A stretch of DNA of 37,512 bases. Source: Acidimicrobiia bacterium (GTDB lineage Bacteria > Actinomycetota > Acidimicrobiia > Spongiisociales > Spongiisociaceae). The notes beneath the pieces are model-generated. The model was not told the DNA's origin. It saw only the letters and a list, made by a program, of their open reading frames with translations, and did no database searches. Shown piece after piece: positions 1 through 11,980 of the stretch. The stretch's first letter is position 1. Each line of letters opens with the position of its first letter. A program made the position numbers and the translations under genes. The stretch spans positions 1-37,512 of the forward strand of contig WTGI01000024.1 of NCBI GenBank assembly GCA_011523635.1, read 5' to 3'.

Positions 1-344
1 CCCCCATCCCACCCCTCAACCCCAGGAACCGTAGCCCCTCGTAGCAACAGGCTGGTCGTCTGACCATTGGCTTCGAGCAACTTGGCGCCCGCCGGCATTG
101 ATCCCAGTTCCGCAACCGCAGCCTTGATCTGCGTCTCATCAAGCCACGGCTCCCCGGTCCGGCCGGGGTTGATACCCACCAGCGCCGAACGGAGCCTCTG
201 CTCAAAAAGAACATCGCGATCCGACGACCGGCCGACGTTGCCCGACGGTTGTCGCTCCGACCAAACCAGCGTCTCCCAGCCAAGTAAGGCCAGATGCTTG
301 AGAAACGGTCGCTCTACCAGTTCCCACTCAGGACCGAATGTCAT
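1..344 (-). CDS. hsdR: Type I restriction endonuclease subunit R, N-terminal part (cut by window edge)
   Basis: The minus strand from an ATG at 344 stays open for 114 codons to the window edge, with no stop. The peptide begins [20 protein letters not shown] and continues through GWETLVWSERQ and DVLFEQRLRSALVGINPG, which is how many HsdR proteins open before their PD-(D/E)xK nuclease domain. The start overlaps the hsdS stop as ATGA, so hsdR is the third gene of a translationally coupled hsdM-hsdS-hsdR operon. In the family, HsdR supplies ATP-dependent DNA translocation and cleavage. Its helicase and nuclease motifs lie outside the window, so intactness cannot be judged. Identification rests on the N-terminal pattern and the operon position. 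Confidence 0.85.
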   Translation of the reverse strand, partial: MTFGPEWELVERPFLKHLALLGWETLVWSERQPSGNVGRSSDRDVLFEQRLRSALVGINPGRTGEPWLDETQIKAAVAELGSMPAGAKLLEANGQTTSLLLRGATVPGVEGWDG

Positions 345-1579
345 GCTGCCATCGTTCGTGTCTTCCCTGAGAGTAGGTCAGCCGCGAGACCAGAACGAAG
401 CTCCCGAAGCTTGCCGCAATGCTGCTCGTTAGCCCGAATCGAGTCGCCGATCGTGTCAAGGATTGCCGCGATCCGCCGCTGCTCCTCCAAGGGCGGCAGC
501 AATACTTCGTGCTTCAGAAGATCCCCACGCTTAATGTGCTTCATGGTCGTTCCATGCGACGCGGCCTCAAGATGTCGGAGTCTCGAATTGAGAAGGTGTT
601 TCAGGAACGCGGCTTCAACTCCAGCCTTCGCGTCCACTCGAAACAGATGCTGGTTTAGCCAAGCCGGGCCGCGATCCCATTCGACCACAGCGATGGTGCC
701 ACTCCAGGACATCACGATGTCGCCCGTGTCAATCCGGTACCTGCTGTCGAGTGATCCGCCGTACAAGTCAGCGGCAACGTCCGGATTGAGGAGTTGCTGA
801 ATCCGAATGATCGGCAACCCGGACTTGCCCCAGTCGGCAGGTCCGAAGCCGTATCCATTAATGAAATCCGCTACTTCAGAGAACGGTACGGAAGCGAACC
901 CAACATCCCTGACAGCAGATCTCCCTGCAGTGCGGGTCAAGATGGACGTCGGCTGCCGCCCGTTCGCCTTGCCCTCGTCGGAGAGCACACCCTCGGACCC
1001 ACCAGGGAAAAGAGTGGCGGCGAGGCCAGCCCGGACCTTCGCTTGCTTGCTGACTACGCGTTCGATGGCTTGGATGGTTTCGTCGACCGTGTCGAGGATC
1101 TCTGAGATCCGCTGCTGCTCGTCCAACCGGGGAACGGGAATCTGAAACCGCCGAATGATCGTTCCCGAGATATTTGGCTGCGTGGTCTGTGCAGCAAGTC
1201 GTTCAAGACCAGCACGGCGGAAGGAGAGCGCGAGCGCCAGATAGTTGGGGTCACATTGGAACGGTGGAACCAGGGCTGCGATCGCTTGATTGGTTGCCAT
1301 CGGCGAGCGGAGTGTCTTAATCACCCCCATCGTTCCATACATGGTTACCAGCACAGTCCCAGCAGGGAACACCTTCGCTGCAGTTTCCTCGAGGGCACGG
1401 CGGGTAATCGACTGTTCAGCCTTATCCACAAACCGACCACGAGACTTGGTGATGTCGTCGATCTTAAGGAAGGGAACGCCCGACTCCGTGTAGTAGCGAG
1501 AGTCGCCGACCCTTGGTGTGCCACCGCTCGACACCGATGAGACCAGTTCTTCAACCGGTCGATATTCCCACTCAGCCAT
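341..1579 (-). CDS. hsdS: Type I restriction-modification specificity subunit S
   Basis: A 412-residue protein with the classic duplicated HsdS layout. A first target-recognition domain (about residues 1-150) ends in a conserved helical spacer ([18 protein letters not shown]). A second recognition domain (about 225-365) ends in a matching spacer ([19 protein letters not shown]). Each recognition domain reads half of a bipartite DNA site, and the two long helices set the spacing between halves while docking HsdM. The start overlaps the end of hsdM by 8 bases, and the stop overlaps the hsdR start. Length is normal, so the subunit looks intact. The recognised sequence cannot be read from the protein. 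Confidence 0.93.
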   Translation of the reverse strand: MAEWEYRPVEELVSSVSSGGTPRVGDSRYYTESGVPFLKIDDITKSRGRFVDKAEQSITRRALEETAAKVFPAGTVLVTMYGTMGVIKTLRSPMATNQAIAALVPPFQCDPNYLALALSFRRAGLERLAAQTTQPNISGTIIRRFQIPVPRLDEQQRISEILDTVDETIQAIERVVSKQAKVRAGLAATLFPGGSEGVLSDEGKANGRQPTSILTRTAGRSAVRDVGFASVPFSEVADFINGYGFGPADWGKSGLPIIRIQQLLNPDVAADLYGGSLDSRYRIDTGDIVMSWSGTIAVVEWDRGPAWLNQHLFRVDAKAGVEAAFLKHLLNSRLRHLEAASHGTTMKHIKRGDLLKHEVLLPPLEEQRRIAAILDTIGDSIRANEQHCGKLRELRSGLAADLLSGKTRTMAA

Positions 1580-3974
1580 ACCCCAGATCCTTGAGGTGAT
1601 GGTCTAGGCGGGCCGCCGCGGCGTCTCGCTGGGCTTCGAGTTCGTGGAGGTTGGTGCCGTACTTGTTCACGAGATTGTCGTACCAGGCGAGAACGCTACG
1701 TTCGATGGTGGCGGAGTGGTCTGTGACGAGTTCCTCAATCCGGCTACGTAGCACGCCGATGGCCTTGGCCGGAGCGTCAGCGGGCGGCATGGCGTCGAGC
1801 GACTGGCGCGCTGCAATGAGCAGTGACCCCTCTATGGCTCTGAGGTTCTTCTTAGCCTGGGTGCGCGCCGACTTCAGCCTCTTGACGACTGCCGCGCTCA
1901 ACGCTTGCTCGTCTGAAGCTTCGGGGGCCCTGATAAAGGCGTCTAGCCGCGCGTGTTCATCCGCGAGGGCAGTTCGTTCGGCGAGTTGACTTTCGGCGAG
2001 AAGCTTGATGACAGCCTGGTCAGCCAGGTTGGGGGCGTTCTTGTCGCTCTCGCTGGCTTCAGCAGTCGTGAGCCAGGCGTCAATCACCGCCTTCCAGCCC
2101 CGGCTTGCGGCGGTTTGAAGCTCGTAGAAGCTCCCTTCCCACCAAGTAGCGGCCATGCCTGCGGCGGCGAAACGATCTACGCCAGCAGCAACCATGCGAG
2201 ACGTGAAGCTCTCTACGAGTTGGTGGCGTCGGCCGACTAGAGACCCTCCGTCGGGCAGCGAATGGAGGATCGGTTCCGCGCTGTCGGTCCACCAACGGTG
2301 CCACGGGCTGGCATCAGCACTTCTGCGGACCGCATAGCCGATGGCCTTGTGGGCAGCTTCGCGTCCCGGAGGGTATGGGATGTTATGACACCAATCCGCG
2401 TAGCCGTCGCCACGATCGGCAAACAGATTGACGGGATCGAGACCGGCTTGTTCCAGCAGGTCTTTCGCTGCGTCGATCTCCGCCATCGGGACACCTCCGA
2501 GTAGGTGTGCCCGGACGTCGTGCGGTTCGGGTGGAGGCGAGCTGTCGGCGTAGCGCCGGATGTTGCAGTTGAAGTCGTTGTCAGCCATCTCCTCGAGGGT
2601 GACGACCTTGGCGAATCCGTCGACGTCGGCAAACGCCCGGTAGGTGGCGGTGATCTTCTCCTCATCGCGGGGGCGTAGATGGTTTCGGGCGCGGCCCTCT
2701 CCGTAGTCCCGGTCGGCGTTGATGAACAGGACCTTGCCCTGTCGCTCCGGGGGTTTGGAACCCTTGGCTCGCAGGATCAGGATCGATGCGGAGATGCCGG
2801 TGTTGTAGAACAGGTTCGGACCGAGCCCGATCACGGTGTCGACAAGGTCGTCCTCGATGATGGCTCGGCGTATCGTTCCTTCGGCACCTCCCCTGAACAA
2901 GACTCCGTGCGGCATCACCGTGGCCACGAGCCCTTCGCTCTTGAGCACGGCCAGCATGTGCTGGAGGAACATGAGGTCGGCCTTCTTGCCGCCTTCTGGG
3001 GTGTAGCCGTACCGGAACCGCTCGGTGTGCGTGAGAGCGGACTTGTCGTAGTTCTGGCTGAACGGGGGGTTGGTGATCACCCGGTCGAAGCGCATCAATT
3101 CGCCGTCGCGGACGTGTTCGGGGTCGGTGAGGGTGTCGTTGTTACGTAGATCAGCGTCCCGGATGCCGTGCAAGAGCATGTTCATTTTCGAGATGGCCCA
3201 CGTCGTGCCGTTATTCTCCTGGCCGGCGAGGACCAGGTTGCCAGGGTCATCCCCGTTGTCGACCAGGTGCTTGTGGGTATAGATCAACATTCCCCCCGAT
3301 CCTGAACAGGGGTCATAGACGGACATCCCCTCCTTCGGATCTAGGAGCCGGACCATCAACTGCACGACCGGACGAGGCGTGTAGAACTCGCCACCCTTCT
3401 TGCCGGCCGAATCGGCGAAGTCGCGGATCAGGTACTCGTAGGCGGCACCGAGCAGGTCGGGGAACTCGAAATCCTCGTTACGTAGGCGATACTTCGAAAA
3501 GTGATCGATGAGGTCGCGCCACTTCTTGCGGGAGACCGTTGTCGTACCGACCTGCCGGTTGAAGTCGATATGTTGCAAGACGCCCTCAAGGGACGGATTG
3601 CTCTCCTCCAGTGCCGCGAGCGCCTTGTTGAGACCACTCCCCACCTGGTGGTGGAGTTCGTCCCGGATATACCACCATCGGGCCTCGGAGGGTACGAAGA
3701 AGGCGTCCTTATAGAAGTCCGGATCGTCAGCCCGCTGCTCCGCCTGCTCCTGAGAACGACCGCGAGCAAGCTGGTCCTGTATGACCTGATCGTGCTCCTG
3801 CTCGAAGACATCACTCGCCCGCTTCAGGAACAAGGCCCCAAAGATGTACTCCTTGAACTCCGACGCGTCCATCTTGCCCCGCAAGATGTCAGCAGCAGCG
3901 AAAAGGTGACGTTCAAGCTGAGGAAGCGTAAGCACGAAGACCACATTAGAACGCCTGAGTGACGGCCCTGTCAC
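1572..3974 (-). CDS. hsdM: Type I restriction-modification methyltransferase subunit M with long C-terminal extension
   Basis: An 800-residue N6-adenine methyltransferase. The N-terminal HsdM helical domain (about 15-160) is followed by the catalytic core, with [11 protein letters not shown] at about 194-204, the SAM-binding motif DPCSGSGG at 221-228 and the catalytic NPPF at 302-305. Typical HsdM proteins are about 500-550 residues. Here roughly 300 extra residues follow the methylase core, rich in Ala, Glu and Lys, ending in a probable coiled coil ([19 protein letters not shown]). The listed start is GTG, with GAGGAGGA immediately upstream, which is too close for ideal initiation. In-frame GTG codons about 10 and 13 residues later are alternatives. 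It methylates the host site with HsdS and completes the nuclease with HsdR. Confidence 0.93.
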   Translation of the reverse strand: MTGPSLRRSNVVFVLTLPQLERHLFAAADILRGKMDASEFKEYIFGALFLKRASDVFEQEHDQVIQDQLARGRSQEQAEQRADDPDFYKDAFFVPSEARWWYIRDELHHQVGSGLNKALAALEESNPSLEGVLQHIDFNRQVGTTTVSRKKWRDLIDHFSKYRLRNEDFEFPDLLGAAYEYLIRDFADSAGKKGGEFYTPRPVVQLMVRLLDPKEGMSVYDPCSGSGGMLIYTHKHLVDNGDDPGNLVLAGQENNGTTWAISKMNMLLHGIRDADLRNNDTLTDPEHVRDGELMRFDRVITNPPFSQNYDKSALTHTERFRYGYTPEGGKKADLMFLQHMLAVLKSEGLVATVMPHGVLFRGGAEGTIRRAIIEDDLVDTVIGLGPNLFYNTGISASILILRAKGSKPPERQGKVLFINADRDYGEGRARNHLRPRDEEKITATYRAFADVDGFAKVVTLEEMADNDFNCNIRRYADSSPPPEPHDVRAHLLGGVPMAEIDAAKDLLEQAGLDPVNLFADRGDGYADWCHNIPYPPGREAAHKAIGYAVRRSADASPWHRWWTDSAEPILHSLPDGGSLVGRRHQLVESFTSRMVAAGVDRFAAAGMAATWWEGSFYELQTAASRGWKAVIDAWLTTAEASESDKNAPNLADQAVIKLLAESQLAERTALADEHARLDAFIRAPEASDEQALSAAVVKRLKSARTQAKKNLRAIEGSLLIAARQSLDAMPPADAPAKAIGVLRSRIEELVTDHSATIERSVLAWYDNLVNKYGTNLHELEAQRDAAAARLDHHLKDLGYG

Positions 3975-4171
3975 TCCTCCTCGGGCCGTCGGAACCAGGA
4001 CTCGGCCGTCGGATCAGCTTGGTGTGTAGATCTTGACTTCTGTCGTTAGTCTAATCGATCAACAAACAATAACCGGGGACATAGCATTGTTAAATAGATG
4101 TGCCTTTACTAAAGGGAAGTCGTGAGATAGGGCCTCCGACCGGCGTGAAGAAACGCCCACATCCCGCCCGT
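3975..4171 (-). promoter_or_regulatory. A+T-rich leader of the hsd operon
   Basis: No gene is supported between hsdM and the atpC relic. Positions 4020-4115 are strikingly richer in A+T than the surroundings, as expected for the promoter of the leftward hsd genes. On the minus strand a weak pair TTTAAC and TATTGT, 17 bases apart, can be drawn within about 4065-4095, but neither hexamer is a good consensus match. A short dyad, CCTTT-act-AAAGG, lies at 4103-4115. The promoter is inferred from composition and position. The rest of 3975-4510 holds the relic (listed separately), and I see nothing I can support in 4293-4510. Confidence 0.35.
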
Positions 4172-4292
4172 GGGGTTAGCGTGCCGAGTTGCCCAGTATC
4201 GGGAGGAAGCAACTGCCGACCGTTGACCTTGATCCGGTCCTCACAGGCCTGGACGTTCACGGTTCCGGTACCGGCGCTGCCATCAGGCTGGT
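4172..4292 (-). pseudogene. Eroded fragment of an ATP synthase epsilon (atpC) gene
   Basis: This stretch aligns by eye with the middle of the intact atpC at about 5377-5492, at roughly four bases in five over the core. It shares, for example, CGGTCCTC, GGCCTGGA and GGTTCCGG-type blocks in the same order and orientation. Read on the minus strand it gives GTVNVQACEDRIKV, against GTVNIQAGEDRIKA in AtpC. An extra base in the relic near 4226 then breaks the frame. Neither end of atpC is present. It is a decayed partial duplicate, not a gene. It lies beyond the PIN toxin pair, so that pair sits between the relic and the real atpC. Confidence 0.75.
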
Positions 4293-4510
4293 GATGGGCG
4301 GCTCGGAAAGGCGTAACCCCGGCCGATTGCCGAAGCAGGGACGGTTCCGGGGTTTTCGGCGCTTACTGTATTCCCGATACGCGACCCATGCCAAGCATCG
4401 ACTACCAGGTGGTCGCTCACCGCCTCATACGGGAACGGCTCATCTCGAACCTCGAGCGGCCCTCCATCATCGTGTCGGTACCGAAGGTAAACCCGGTTGT
4501 ACAGCAGATC

Positions 4511-4906
4511 TCACACTTCGACGACCCGGGCAACGGCGTTCAGGGCGGATATCAACGTGCGCAGATCGTTCGCGTCGGACGTGAGGAGCACGACTTCGCT
4601 GTCACGGCGCCTGGAGTCTCCTACAGCAAGAGCCACCGATGCGTCGATCACGTCCCGAGTGCCCGTCCGACCACATAGTTGTCCCGCCGATCGGGCTGTC
4701 CGACCGTCCAGCGGTATTTCTTCGCATCGATTGAGGGCACGTGACAAGAGGGTCTGGCGACCGCCGTCTCTCCATACTTGGCCGATCACCCCGGCGGGAA
4801 CACGGATCCGGTCGCTGTTCGCGAAGGCATTTTGCAGTCGGGACAGAAGATCACGGCGACCGCGGTCGATGGCGATGAGCGCACCGGCATCTAGGACGAT
4901 GGTCAT
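4511..4906 (-). CDS. PIN-domain ribonuclease toxin (VapC-like)
   Basis: A 131-residue PIN-domain protein. The opening MTIVLDAGALIAID supplies the first acidic residue (D6). TGTRDVIDASVAL carries D85 and D88, and LLTSDANDL near the C terminus carries the last acidic site. The segment VPAGVIGQVWRDGG has Gln43 where many PIN toxins have Glu, although VPA-Q-VW variants appear common in actinobacterial PIN proteins (recollection, not checked). PIN toxins are Mg-dependent RNases held inactive by a co-expressed antitoxin. Its ATG overlaps the stop of the upstream small gene as ATGA, the usual antitoxin-toxin coupling. The RNA target is unknown. Confidence 0.82.
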   Translation of the reverse strand: MTIVLDAGALIAIDRGRRDLLSRLQNAFANSDRIRVPAGVIGQVWRDGGRQTLLSRALNRCEEIPLDGRTARSAGQLCGRTGTRDVIDASVALAVGDSRRRDSEVVLLTSDANDLRTLISALNAVARVVEV

Positions 4907-5187
4907 TCCCCGTACAGGCTGATCCGGGCAGCCTCCAACTCCTCTTCAGTGAACGCCCCGTTCTCTTCCTGCCACTCGGCGAGCAGCCGGCCCAGGCCCT
5001 CCAGCGCCTCCTGATGCTTCTTAGGATTGTTGTAGAAGTTGTCAGGGTTGCTGAGGCTGGCCTGGTGGATCTCCTCCATAGCCGCGGCCAGGTCCGGATC
5101 CATCTCCGGGTTGGGACCGTCCACAAATATGGCGTAGAGCTTTGGCGCCTCGTCGGGCGAGGGCTCGCGTGCTTGCTTGGTTTCCAT
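4903..5187 (-). CDS. Putative antitoxin partner of the PIN toxin
   Basis: A 94-residue acidic protein (from METKQAREPSP) ending in the helical tail FTEEELEAARISLYGE, typical of small antitoxins paired with PIN toxins. No clear DNA-binding fold (ribbon-helix-helix, AbrB or HTH) can be read, so assignment rests on size, charge, the C-terminal helix and the ATGA overlap with the toxin. A TTG at 5223 would add 12 residues and has GAGGG just upstream. The ATG at 5187 is preferred because the added residues look unlike coding, but neither start has an ideal ribosome site. In such pairs the tail usually wraps the toxin active site. Confidence 0.6.
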   Translation of the reverse strand: METKQAREPSPDEAPKLYAIFVDGPNPEMDPDLAAAMEEIHQASLSNPDNFYNNPKKHQEALEGLGRLLAEWQEENGAFTEEELEAARISLYGE

Positions 5188-5303
5188 ACCGGGCAACGTA
5201 CCCAATCCCCGGACCCTTTTCAAGACCCTCTTTTTGGGGACGCACTTCCATACGACCTTGAACGGCTCCCCCCATACCCACCCGAGGTTAGGGAGAGGTC
5301 CGC

Positions 5304-5324
5304 AACGACGGGATCACCGCCGTT
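5304..5324 (-). terminator. Possible terminator hairpin after atpC
   Basis: On the minus strand, 18 bases beyond the atpC stop, AACGGCG pairs with CGTCGTT around a 7-base loop, including one G-U pair. No U-run follows, so it would be a U-less hairpin of the kind often proposed in high-G+C actinobacteria. It is the only structure I find between the atp operon and the PIN pair. Confidence 0.38.
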
Positions 5325-5342
5325 CACGTCCAACTCCCGGGT

Positions 5343-5617
5343 TCAGTCCTCTTCGAGGGTTGCCTCGTCTACCAGCAGGGTTACGGCGTTGTTGAGGATC
5401 TGGAGGAAGCCTCCGCCTACCGTTGCCTTGATGCGGTCCTCGCCGGCCTGGATGTTGACCGTTCCGGCGGCTAGGGCCGCCATCACGGGCTCGTGGTTGG
5501 CGAGGATGCCGATCTCGCCTTCCACGGTCCTGGCCACCACGAACTCGGCCTCGCCGGACCACAGCACGGCCTCGGGGGAGACCACGTCGACCTTCATGGA
5601 GGTCGAGGCGACTACCA

Positions 5618-5618
<1 letters not shown>
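5343..5618 (-). CDS. atpC: F1 ATP synthase epsilon subunit (short form)
   Basis: A 91-residue epsilon subunit, or 84 from the internal ATG at 5597 that matches the usual N terminus MKVDVVSPEAVLWSGEAEFV. It contains the N-terminal beta-sandwich (GEIGILANHEPVMAAL, GGGFLQILNNAVTLL) that packs on gamma and the c-ring. It stops at ATLEED, lacking the roughly 40-50-residue C-terminal two-helix hairpin, which in many bacteria inhibits ATP hydrolysis. The GTG start shares one base with the atpD stop, so the gene is translationally coupled and last in the operon. A decayed copy of its middle lies at 4172-4292. Confidence 0.93.
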
Positions 5619-7946
<2,328 letters not shown>

Positions 7947-7955
7947 TTCGGGGCG

Positions 7956-9488
7956 CTACTCCCCTCCCCCGAAGGAGTCCTTGAAGGCCGAGATGGCGTC
8001 CTCCAGCGTGCTTGCGTCGGGGAGCTTGCCGGTGCGCTTGATGGTGTCGAGCAGGTGGGCGTGCCGCACCCGCACGAACTCCCGCAGTTCTCTCTCAGCT
8101 CTCGAGATGTCCTCGGCGGGGATGTCGTCGAAGAGACCCTGAGTCACCGCGTAGATCGCCAGCACCTGCTCCTCCACCGGAACGGGGGCAAACTGGGGCT
8201 GCTTGAGGACCTCGACCACCCGGCGGCCCCGCTCCAGCTGGGCCAGCGACACGGCGTCCAGCTCGGAGCCGAACTCGGCGAAGGCCTCGAGCTCGCGGTA
8301 CTGGGCCAGGTTGAGCCGCAGGGTCCCGGCCACCTTCTTCATGGCGCTGATCTGGGCGTTACCACCCACCCGGGACACCGAAATACCGGCGTTCATGGCA
8401 GGACGGATGCCCGCGAAGAAGAGGTCCGTCTCCAGGAAGATCTGGCCGTCGGTGATCGAGATCACGTTGGTGGGGATGTAGGCCGACACGTCGTTGGCCT
8501 TGGTCTCGATCAGCGGCAGGCCGGTCAGGGACCCCCCGCCCATCTCGTCCGACAGCTTGGCACAGCGCTCCAGCAACCGGCTGTGCAGGTAGAAGACGTC
8601 GCCGGGGAAGGCTTCGCGTCCCGGCGGGCGCCGCAGGAGGAGGGAGATCTCACGGTAGGCCACCGCCTGCTTGGACAGGTCGTCGAAGATGACCAGGGCG
8701 TGCTGCCCGTTGTACATCCAGTGCTGGCCGATGGCAGAACCGGCATACGGCGCGTACATCTGGAGGGCCGGCGGCTCCGAAGCGGCGGCCGTCACGACCA
8801 CCGTGTACTCCATGGCGCCGGCCTCTTCGAGGGCGGCCACCACCTCGGCGACCGTCGAGGCCTTCTGGCCGATCGCCACATAGATGCACTTGACCTCGTC
8901 GGGAGTGCCCTGGAACTGCTTCTGGTTGATGATCGTGTCGACCACGATGGCGGTCTTGCCGGTCTGGCGGTCGCCGATGATCAACTGGCGCTGTCCCCGC
9001 CCGATCGGCGTCATCGAGTCGATCGCCTTGATGCCGGTCTGGAGGGGCTCGGTGACGGGCTGGCGCTGCACCACAGACGGCGCCTGCGTCTCCAGCAGGC
9101 GGCGCTCGGTCCAGGGAATGTCCCCCTTGCCGTCCAGCGGCTCGCCCAGCGGGCCGACCACCCGGCCCAGCAGCCCGTCGCCCACGGGGACGGAGAGGAC
9201 GTGGCCGGTCTGGCGAACCGCATCGCCCTCCTCGATGTGGGAGGCGTCGCCCATCAGGACCACCCCGAGGTCCTCCTCGTCGAGGTTGAGGGTCACGCCG
9301 ATCAGGCCTCCCGGAAACTCCATCAGCTCCGAGGCCGCCGCCTTGGGGAGCCCGGAGACCCGCGCCACGCCGTCGGCGACCGAGGTCACGTAGCCGACGG
9401 TCTCCTGCTCGAGGCTGGGAGACCAGCTCTCCACGTGCTCCCGGAGCGCGGCGGTTATGTCATCGGGACTAATGGTCAGTTGAGCCAT
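7956..9488 (-). CDS. atpA: F1 ATP synthase alpha subunit
   Basis: A 510-residue protein from [11 protein letters not shown]. The P-loop GDRQTGKT lies at about 172-179, and family blocks such as [18 protein letters not shown] and [18 protein letters not shown] are intact. It provides the non-catalytic nucleotide sites of the F1 head. The ATG at 9488 is chosen because GGAG lies six bases upstream. A GTG four codons earlier would have the ribosome site touching it. The gene lies 52 bases after atpH and 9 bases before atpG. It is full length and shows nothing unusual. Confidence 0.98.
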   Translation of the reverse strand: MAQLTISPDDITAALREHVESWSPSLEQETVGYVTSVADGVARVSGLPKAAASELMEFPGGLIGVTLNLDEEDLGVVLMGDASHIEEGDAVRQTGHVLSVPVGDGLLGRVVGPLGEPLDGKGDIPWTERRLLETQAPSVVQRQPVTEPLQTGIKAIDSMTPIGRGQRQLIIGDRQTGKTAIVVDTIINQKQFQGTPDEVKCIYVAIGQKASTVAEVVAALEEAGAMEYTVVVTAAASEPPALQMYAPYAGSAIGQHWMYNGQHALVIFDDLSKQAVAYREISLLLRRPPGREAFPGDVFYLHSRLLERCAKLSDEMGGGSLTGLPLIETKANDVSAYIPTNVISITDGQIFLETDLFFAGIRPAMNAGISVSRVGGNAQISAMKKVAGTLRLNLAQYRELEAFAEFGSELDAVSLAQLERGRRVVEVLKQPQFAPVPVEEQVLAIYAVTQGLFDDIPAEDISRAERELREFVRVRHAHLLDTIKRTGKLPDASTLEDAISAFKDSFGGGE

Positions 9489-9540
9489 CGAACACTCCAC
9501 TCCTGAATCTCGGTTGACGTTGTGTCGGGTGCGAGTCCGG

Positions 9541-10074
9541 TCATCCGGCCACCGCCTCGCGTAGCCGTTCCAAACGCGTGCGGACGGAGCCGTCGATCAC
9601 GGTGTCACCCACCCGGGCCACCAGACCACCGAGAACCGACTCGTCCACCACCACCCGAACCTCCACTTGGTTGCCGATCCGCGCGGCGAGGGCCCGCGCC
9701 AGGCGCTCGACGGTCTCATCATCCAGCGGGATGGCGCTCCGTACCTCCGCCACGGCCCGATCGCGCGCCTCGGCCGAGCGGGCCGTCAGCTGGTCGGCTA
9801 TCGCCATCAGGTCCTCGCCCCGACCCAGCCCCACCGCGAAGCTCACGAAGGCGACGGTCAGGCGGTGGGCGCGGGCGGCCAGGAGGTCATCGATCACCGC
9901 CTGCTTGCGTTCCATCGGCAGCCGAGCATCGCTGAGCGCCGCCCTCAGGTCCTCGGAGCCCTCCAGCGCCCGCGCTACCAGGAACAGCTCGTTCTCGACC
10001 CGCTCCAGGACACCCTCGCCGCGGGCCAACTCGAAGATGGCGGCGGCATAACCCTGAACCCGTGCGTCGGCCAT
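9541..10074 (-). CDS. atpH: F1 ATP synthase delta subunit
   Basis: A 177-residue delta (OSCP) subunit starting [20 protein letters not shown]. The N-terminal helical bundle contacts the tops of the alpha subunits. The C-terminal half ends with [20 protein letters not shown], the family signature, then [15 protein letters not shown]. It links the peripheral stalk (AtpF) to F1. The frame stays open 43 codons further upstream, but that extension is Arg- and Pro-rich and unlike the family, so the ATG at 10074 is preferred. No strong ribosome site precedes it. The 163-base gap to atpF is unusual in an otherwise tight operon. Confidence 0.93.
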   Translation of the reverse strand: MADARVQGYAAAIFELARGEGVLERVENELFLVARALEGSEDLRAALSDARLPMERKQAVIDDLLAARAHRLTVAFVSFAVGLGRGEDLMAIADQLTARSAEARDRAVAEVRSAIPLDDETVERLARALAARIGNQVEVRVVVDESVLGGLVARVGDTVIDGSVRTRLERLREAVAG

Positions 10075-10237
10075 CAGTGGCCTGTCTGGGGAATGGCGCC
10101 GTGGCATGCGCCGGCAGCGGCGTTCCTCGCAAGGCCCGCTGACGAAGGCGTACCGGCTCGGTACGTTGAGGAGGCGGAACGCAGCGAGGGGCGTTGCTGG
10201 CAAGCAGGGCGCGGCAAGTTATTTCGCAGGCAGGCCA
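10075..10237 (-). other. Structured spacer between atpF and atpH
   Basis: This is the longest gap inside the atp operon. It carries three short dyads on the plus strand: CGTACC-ggctc-GGTACG at about 10149-10165, AACGC-agcgaggg-GCGTT just to its right, and a small TGCT/AGCA hairpin further right. No open frame here resembles a known protein. It may be a processing or attenuation site tuning subunit stoichiometry, or a short dispersed palindromic repeat. The sequence alone does not decide. Confidence 0.35.
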
Positions 10238-10806
10238 CTAGCTACTCGACTCCAAATCATCGAGATAGTCCTCGACCAGGCCCATCTGGGCCTCCCGGTC
10301 GAGGTTTCGCCCGACCACCTTCTCGGCCAGGTCGACCGACAGGCTGGCCACCGTGGTGCGCGCTTCGGCGAGGGCGCGAGCGGTCTCCGCGTTCGCCTCG
10401 TCGCGAGCCCTGGCCACGATGTCGTCCGCCTCCTGCTGGGCCCGGGCGATCGTCTCGGCACGCACCGACTCGGCCGCCTGGCGGGCCTCGTCCACGATAC
10501 GAGCCCCTTCGTCCTTGGCGCCGGCCAACTGCTCGCGGTATTGGGAGGCCAGCTGTTCGGCTTCCTCCTTGGTGCTCTCCGCGGCCTCGAGGCGTGACCG
10601 CTCGGCCTCCTGGCGGCGAGCCAGGGTGGCGCTCAACGTGGGCACGACCCATCGCCAGACGAAGAAGAAGATGATCGCGAAGGCGATGACACCCGCGATC
10701 AACTCCGACATCTCGGGCCGCAGCAGGTCGATCCCGCTGCTCCCCGACTCTTCGGCAGCCACCACCAGGGGCGCCGCCGCCATGTATCGCCTGTTCGAGG
10801 TCACCA

Positions 10807-10807
<1 letters not shown>
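10238..10807 (-). CDS. atpF: F0 ATP synthase subunit b (peripheral stalk)
   Basis: A 189-residue b subunit. A single membrane segment lies at about 35-55 (MSELIAGVIAFAIIFFFVWR), followed by a long charged helix (RRQEAERSRLEAAESTKEEA, continuing through ARARDEANAETARALAEA) that forms the dimeric stalk, and the delta-contacting tail DLAEKVVGRNLDREAQMG. It holds the F1 head still against rotor torque. Its ATG shares one base with the atpE stop (TGATG), coupling its translation to the c subunit. The first methionine gives a slightly long N terminus, and MAAAPLVV eight residues in is an alternative start. Confidence 0.95.
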
Positions 10808-11100
<293 letters not shown>

Positions 11101-11155
11101 CTATTTCGTCACTTTTGTCGTTAGGCCCGTGCGCCCGTGTCCGGCTCGCTAACCG

Positions 11156-11980
11156 TCAGTGGGCCGGCTCCAGCGAGGTCTGGATGTAGACCGCGGAGAG
11201 CAGGGTGAAGATGTAGGCCTGAAGCACCGCCACCACAAATTCGAAGATCCAGATGGCCAGCCCGAAGGCGAACCAGATGACTCCGATACCCGCCTTGAGG
11301 CCGATGTCGCCCACGCCGGCCACGAAGAGCAGGCCCGACACGAGCAGCAGGGTCAGCATGAGGTGCCCGGCCACCATGTTGGCGAACAGCCGCACGGCCA
11401 GGGTCACGGGTCGGAGCACGAAGGTCGAGACGATCTCGATGAGCCCGACCAGCCAGCGCATAGCGATGGGGACCGACTTGGGCCAGAGGGCATCGAAGAA
11501 GTAGTGCTTGAAGCCGTTCTTGGCGAAGCCCACGAACACGAAGATCACCCAGGTGAGGATGGCCAGGAAGCCGGACAGGGCCATCCGCGAGCTAATCGGG
11601 AAGTTCACCAACGGAGTGACCTTGAAGAGGTTCCCCACCAGCAGGAAGAAGAAGACCGACAGGAGGTAGGGGAAGTAGCGCATCCCGTGCACCGGTCCGA
11701 TCACGCCCTTGGCGATGTCGTCGCGGACGAAACCCACCAGGCTCTCGATCGCCAGCTCGTACTTGGAGGGGACCAGCTGCCCGCGGCGCAGGCCGAAGTA
11801 GAGGAGCCCCAGGACGATGGCCATGGCGGCGAAGATCAGGAAGACGGTCCGGGTGAAGTGGAACCCGCCTATCGAGAACAGCGGCGTGGTGAACTCGAAG
11901 AGACTGTTCACGTCGGTGGGCGCGCATATGACCTCGGCCTCGAGGTCACAGTCGATCGCCAGAATCATCACGTCACCCAT
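11156..11980 (-). CDS. atpB: F0 ATP synthase subunit a
   Basis: A 274-residue integral membrane protein from MGDVMILAIDCD. Several hydrophobic helices are evident, and the conserved region RPVTLAVRLFANMVAGH contains the essential proton-channel arginine (RLFAN). SKYELAIESLVGFVRD near the N-terminal third and FVVAVLQAYIFTLLSAVY at the C terminus are also typical. It provides the two half-channels next to the c-ring. The ATG at 11980 is chosen because AAGGAG lies about 11 bases upstream. A GTG at 11992 would touch that site. The start overlaps the end of the upstream atpI-like gene. Confidence 0.95.
   Translation of the reverse strand: MGDVMILAIDCDLEAEVICAPTDVNSLFEFTTPLFSIGGFHFTRTVFLIFAAMAIVLGLLYFGLRRGQLVPSKYELAIESLVGFVRDDIAKGVIGPVHGMRYFPYLLSVFFFLLVGNLFKVTPLVNFPISSRMALSGFLAILTWVIFVFVGFAKNGFKHYFFDALWPKSVPIAMRWLVGLIEIVSTFVLRPVTLAVRLFANMVAGHLMLTLLLVSGLLFVAGVGDIGLKAGIGVIWFAFGLAIWIFEFVVAVLQAYIFTLLSAVYIQTSLEPAH

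Noticed and set aside
4388-4678. Plus-strand frame partly in the gap before the PIN gene
   Set aside because: More than half overlaps the PIN toxin antisense, and the remaining section shows no family resemblance.
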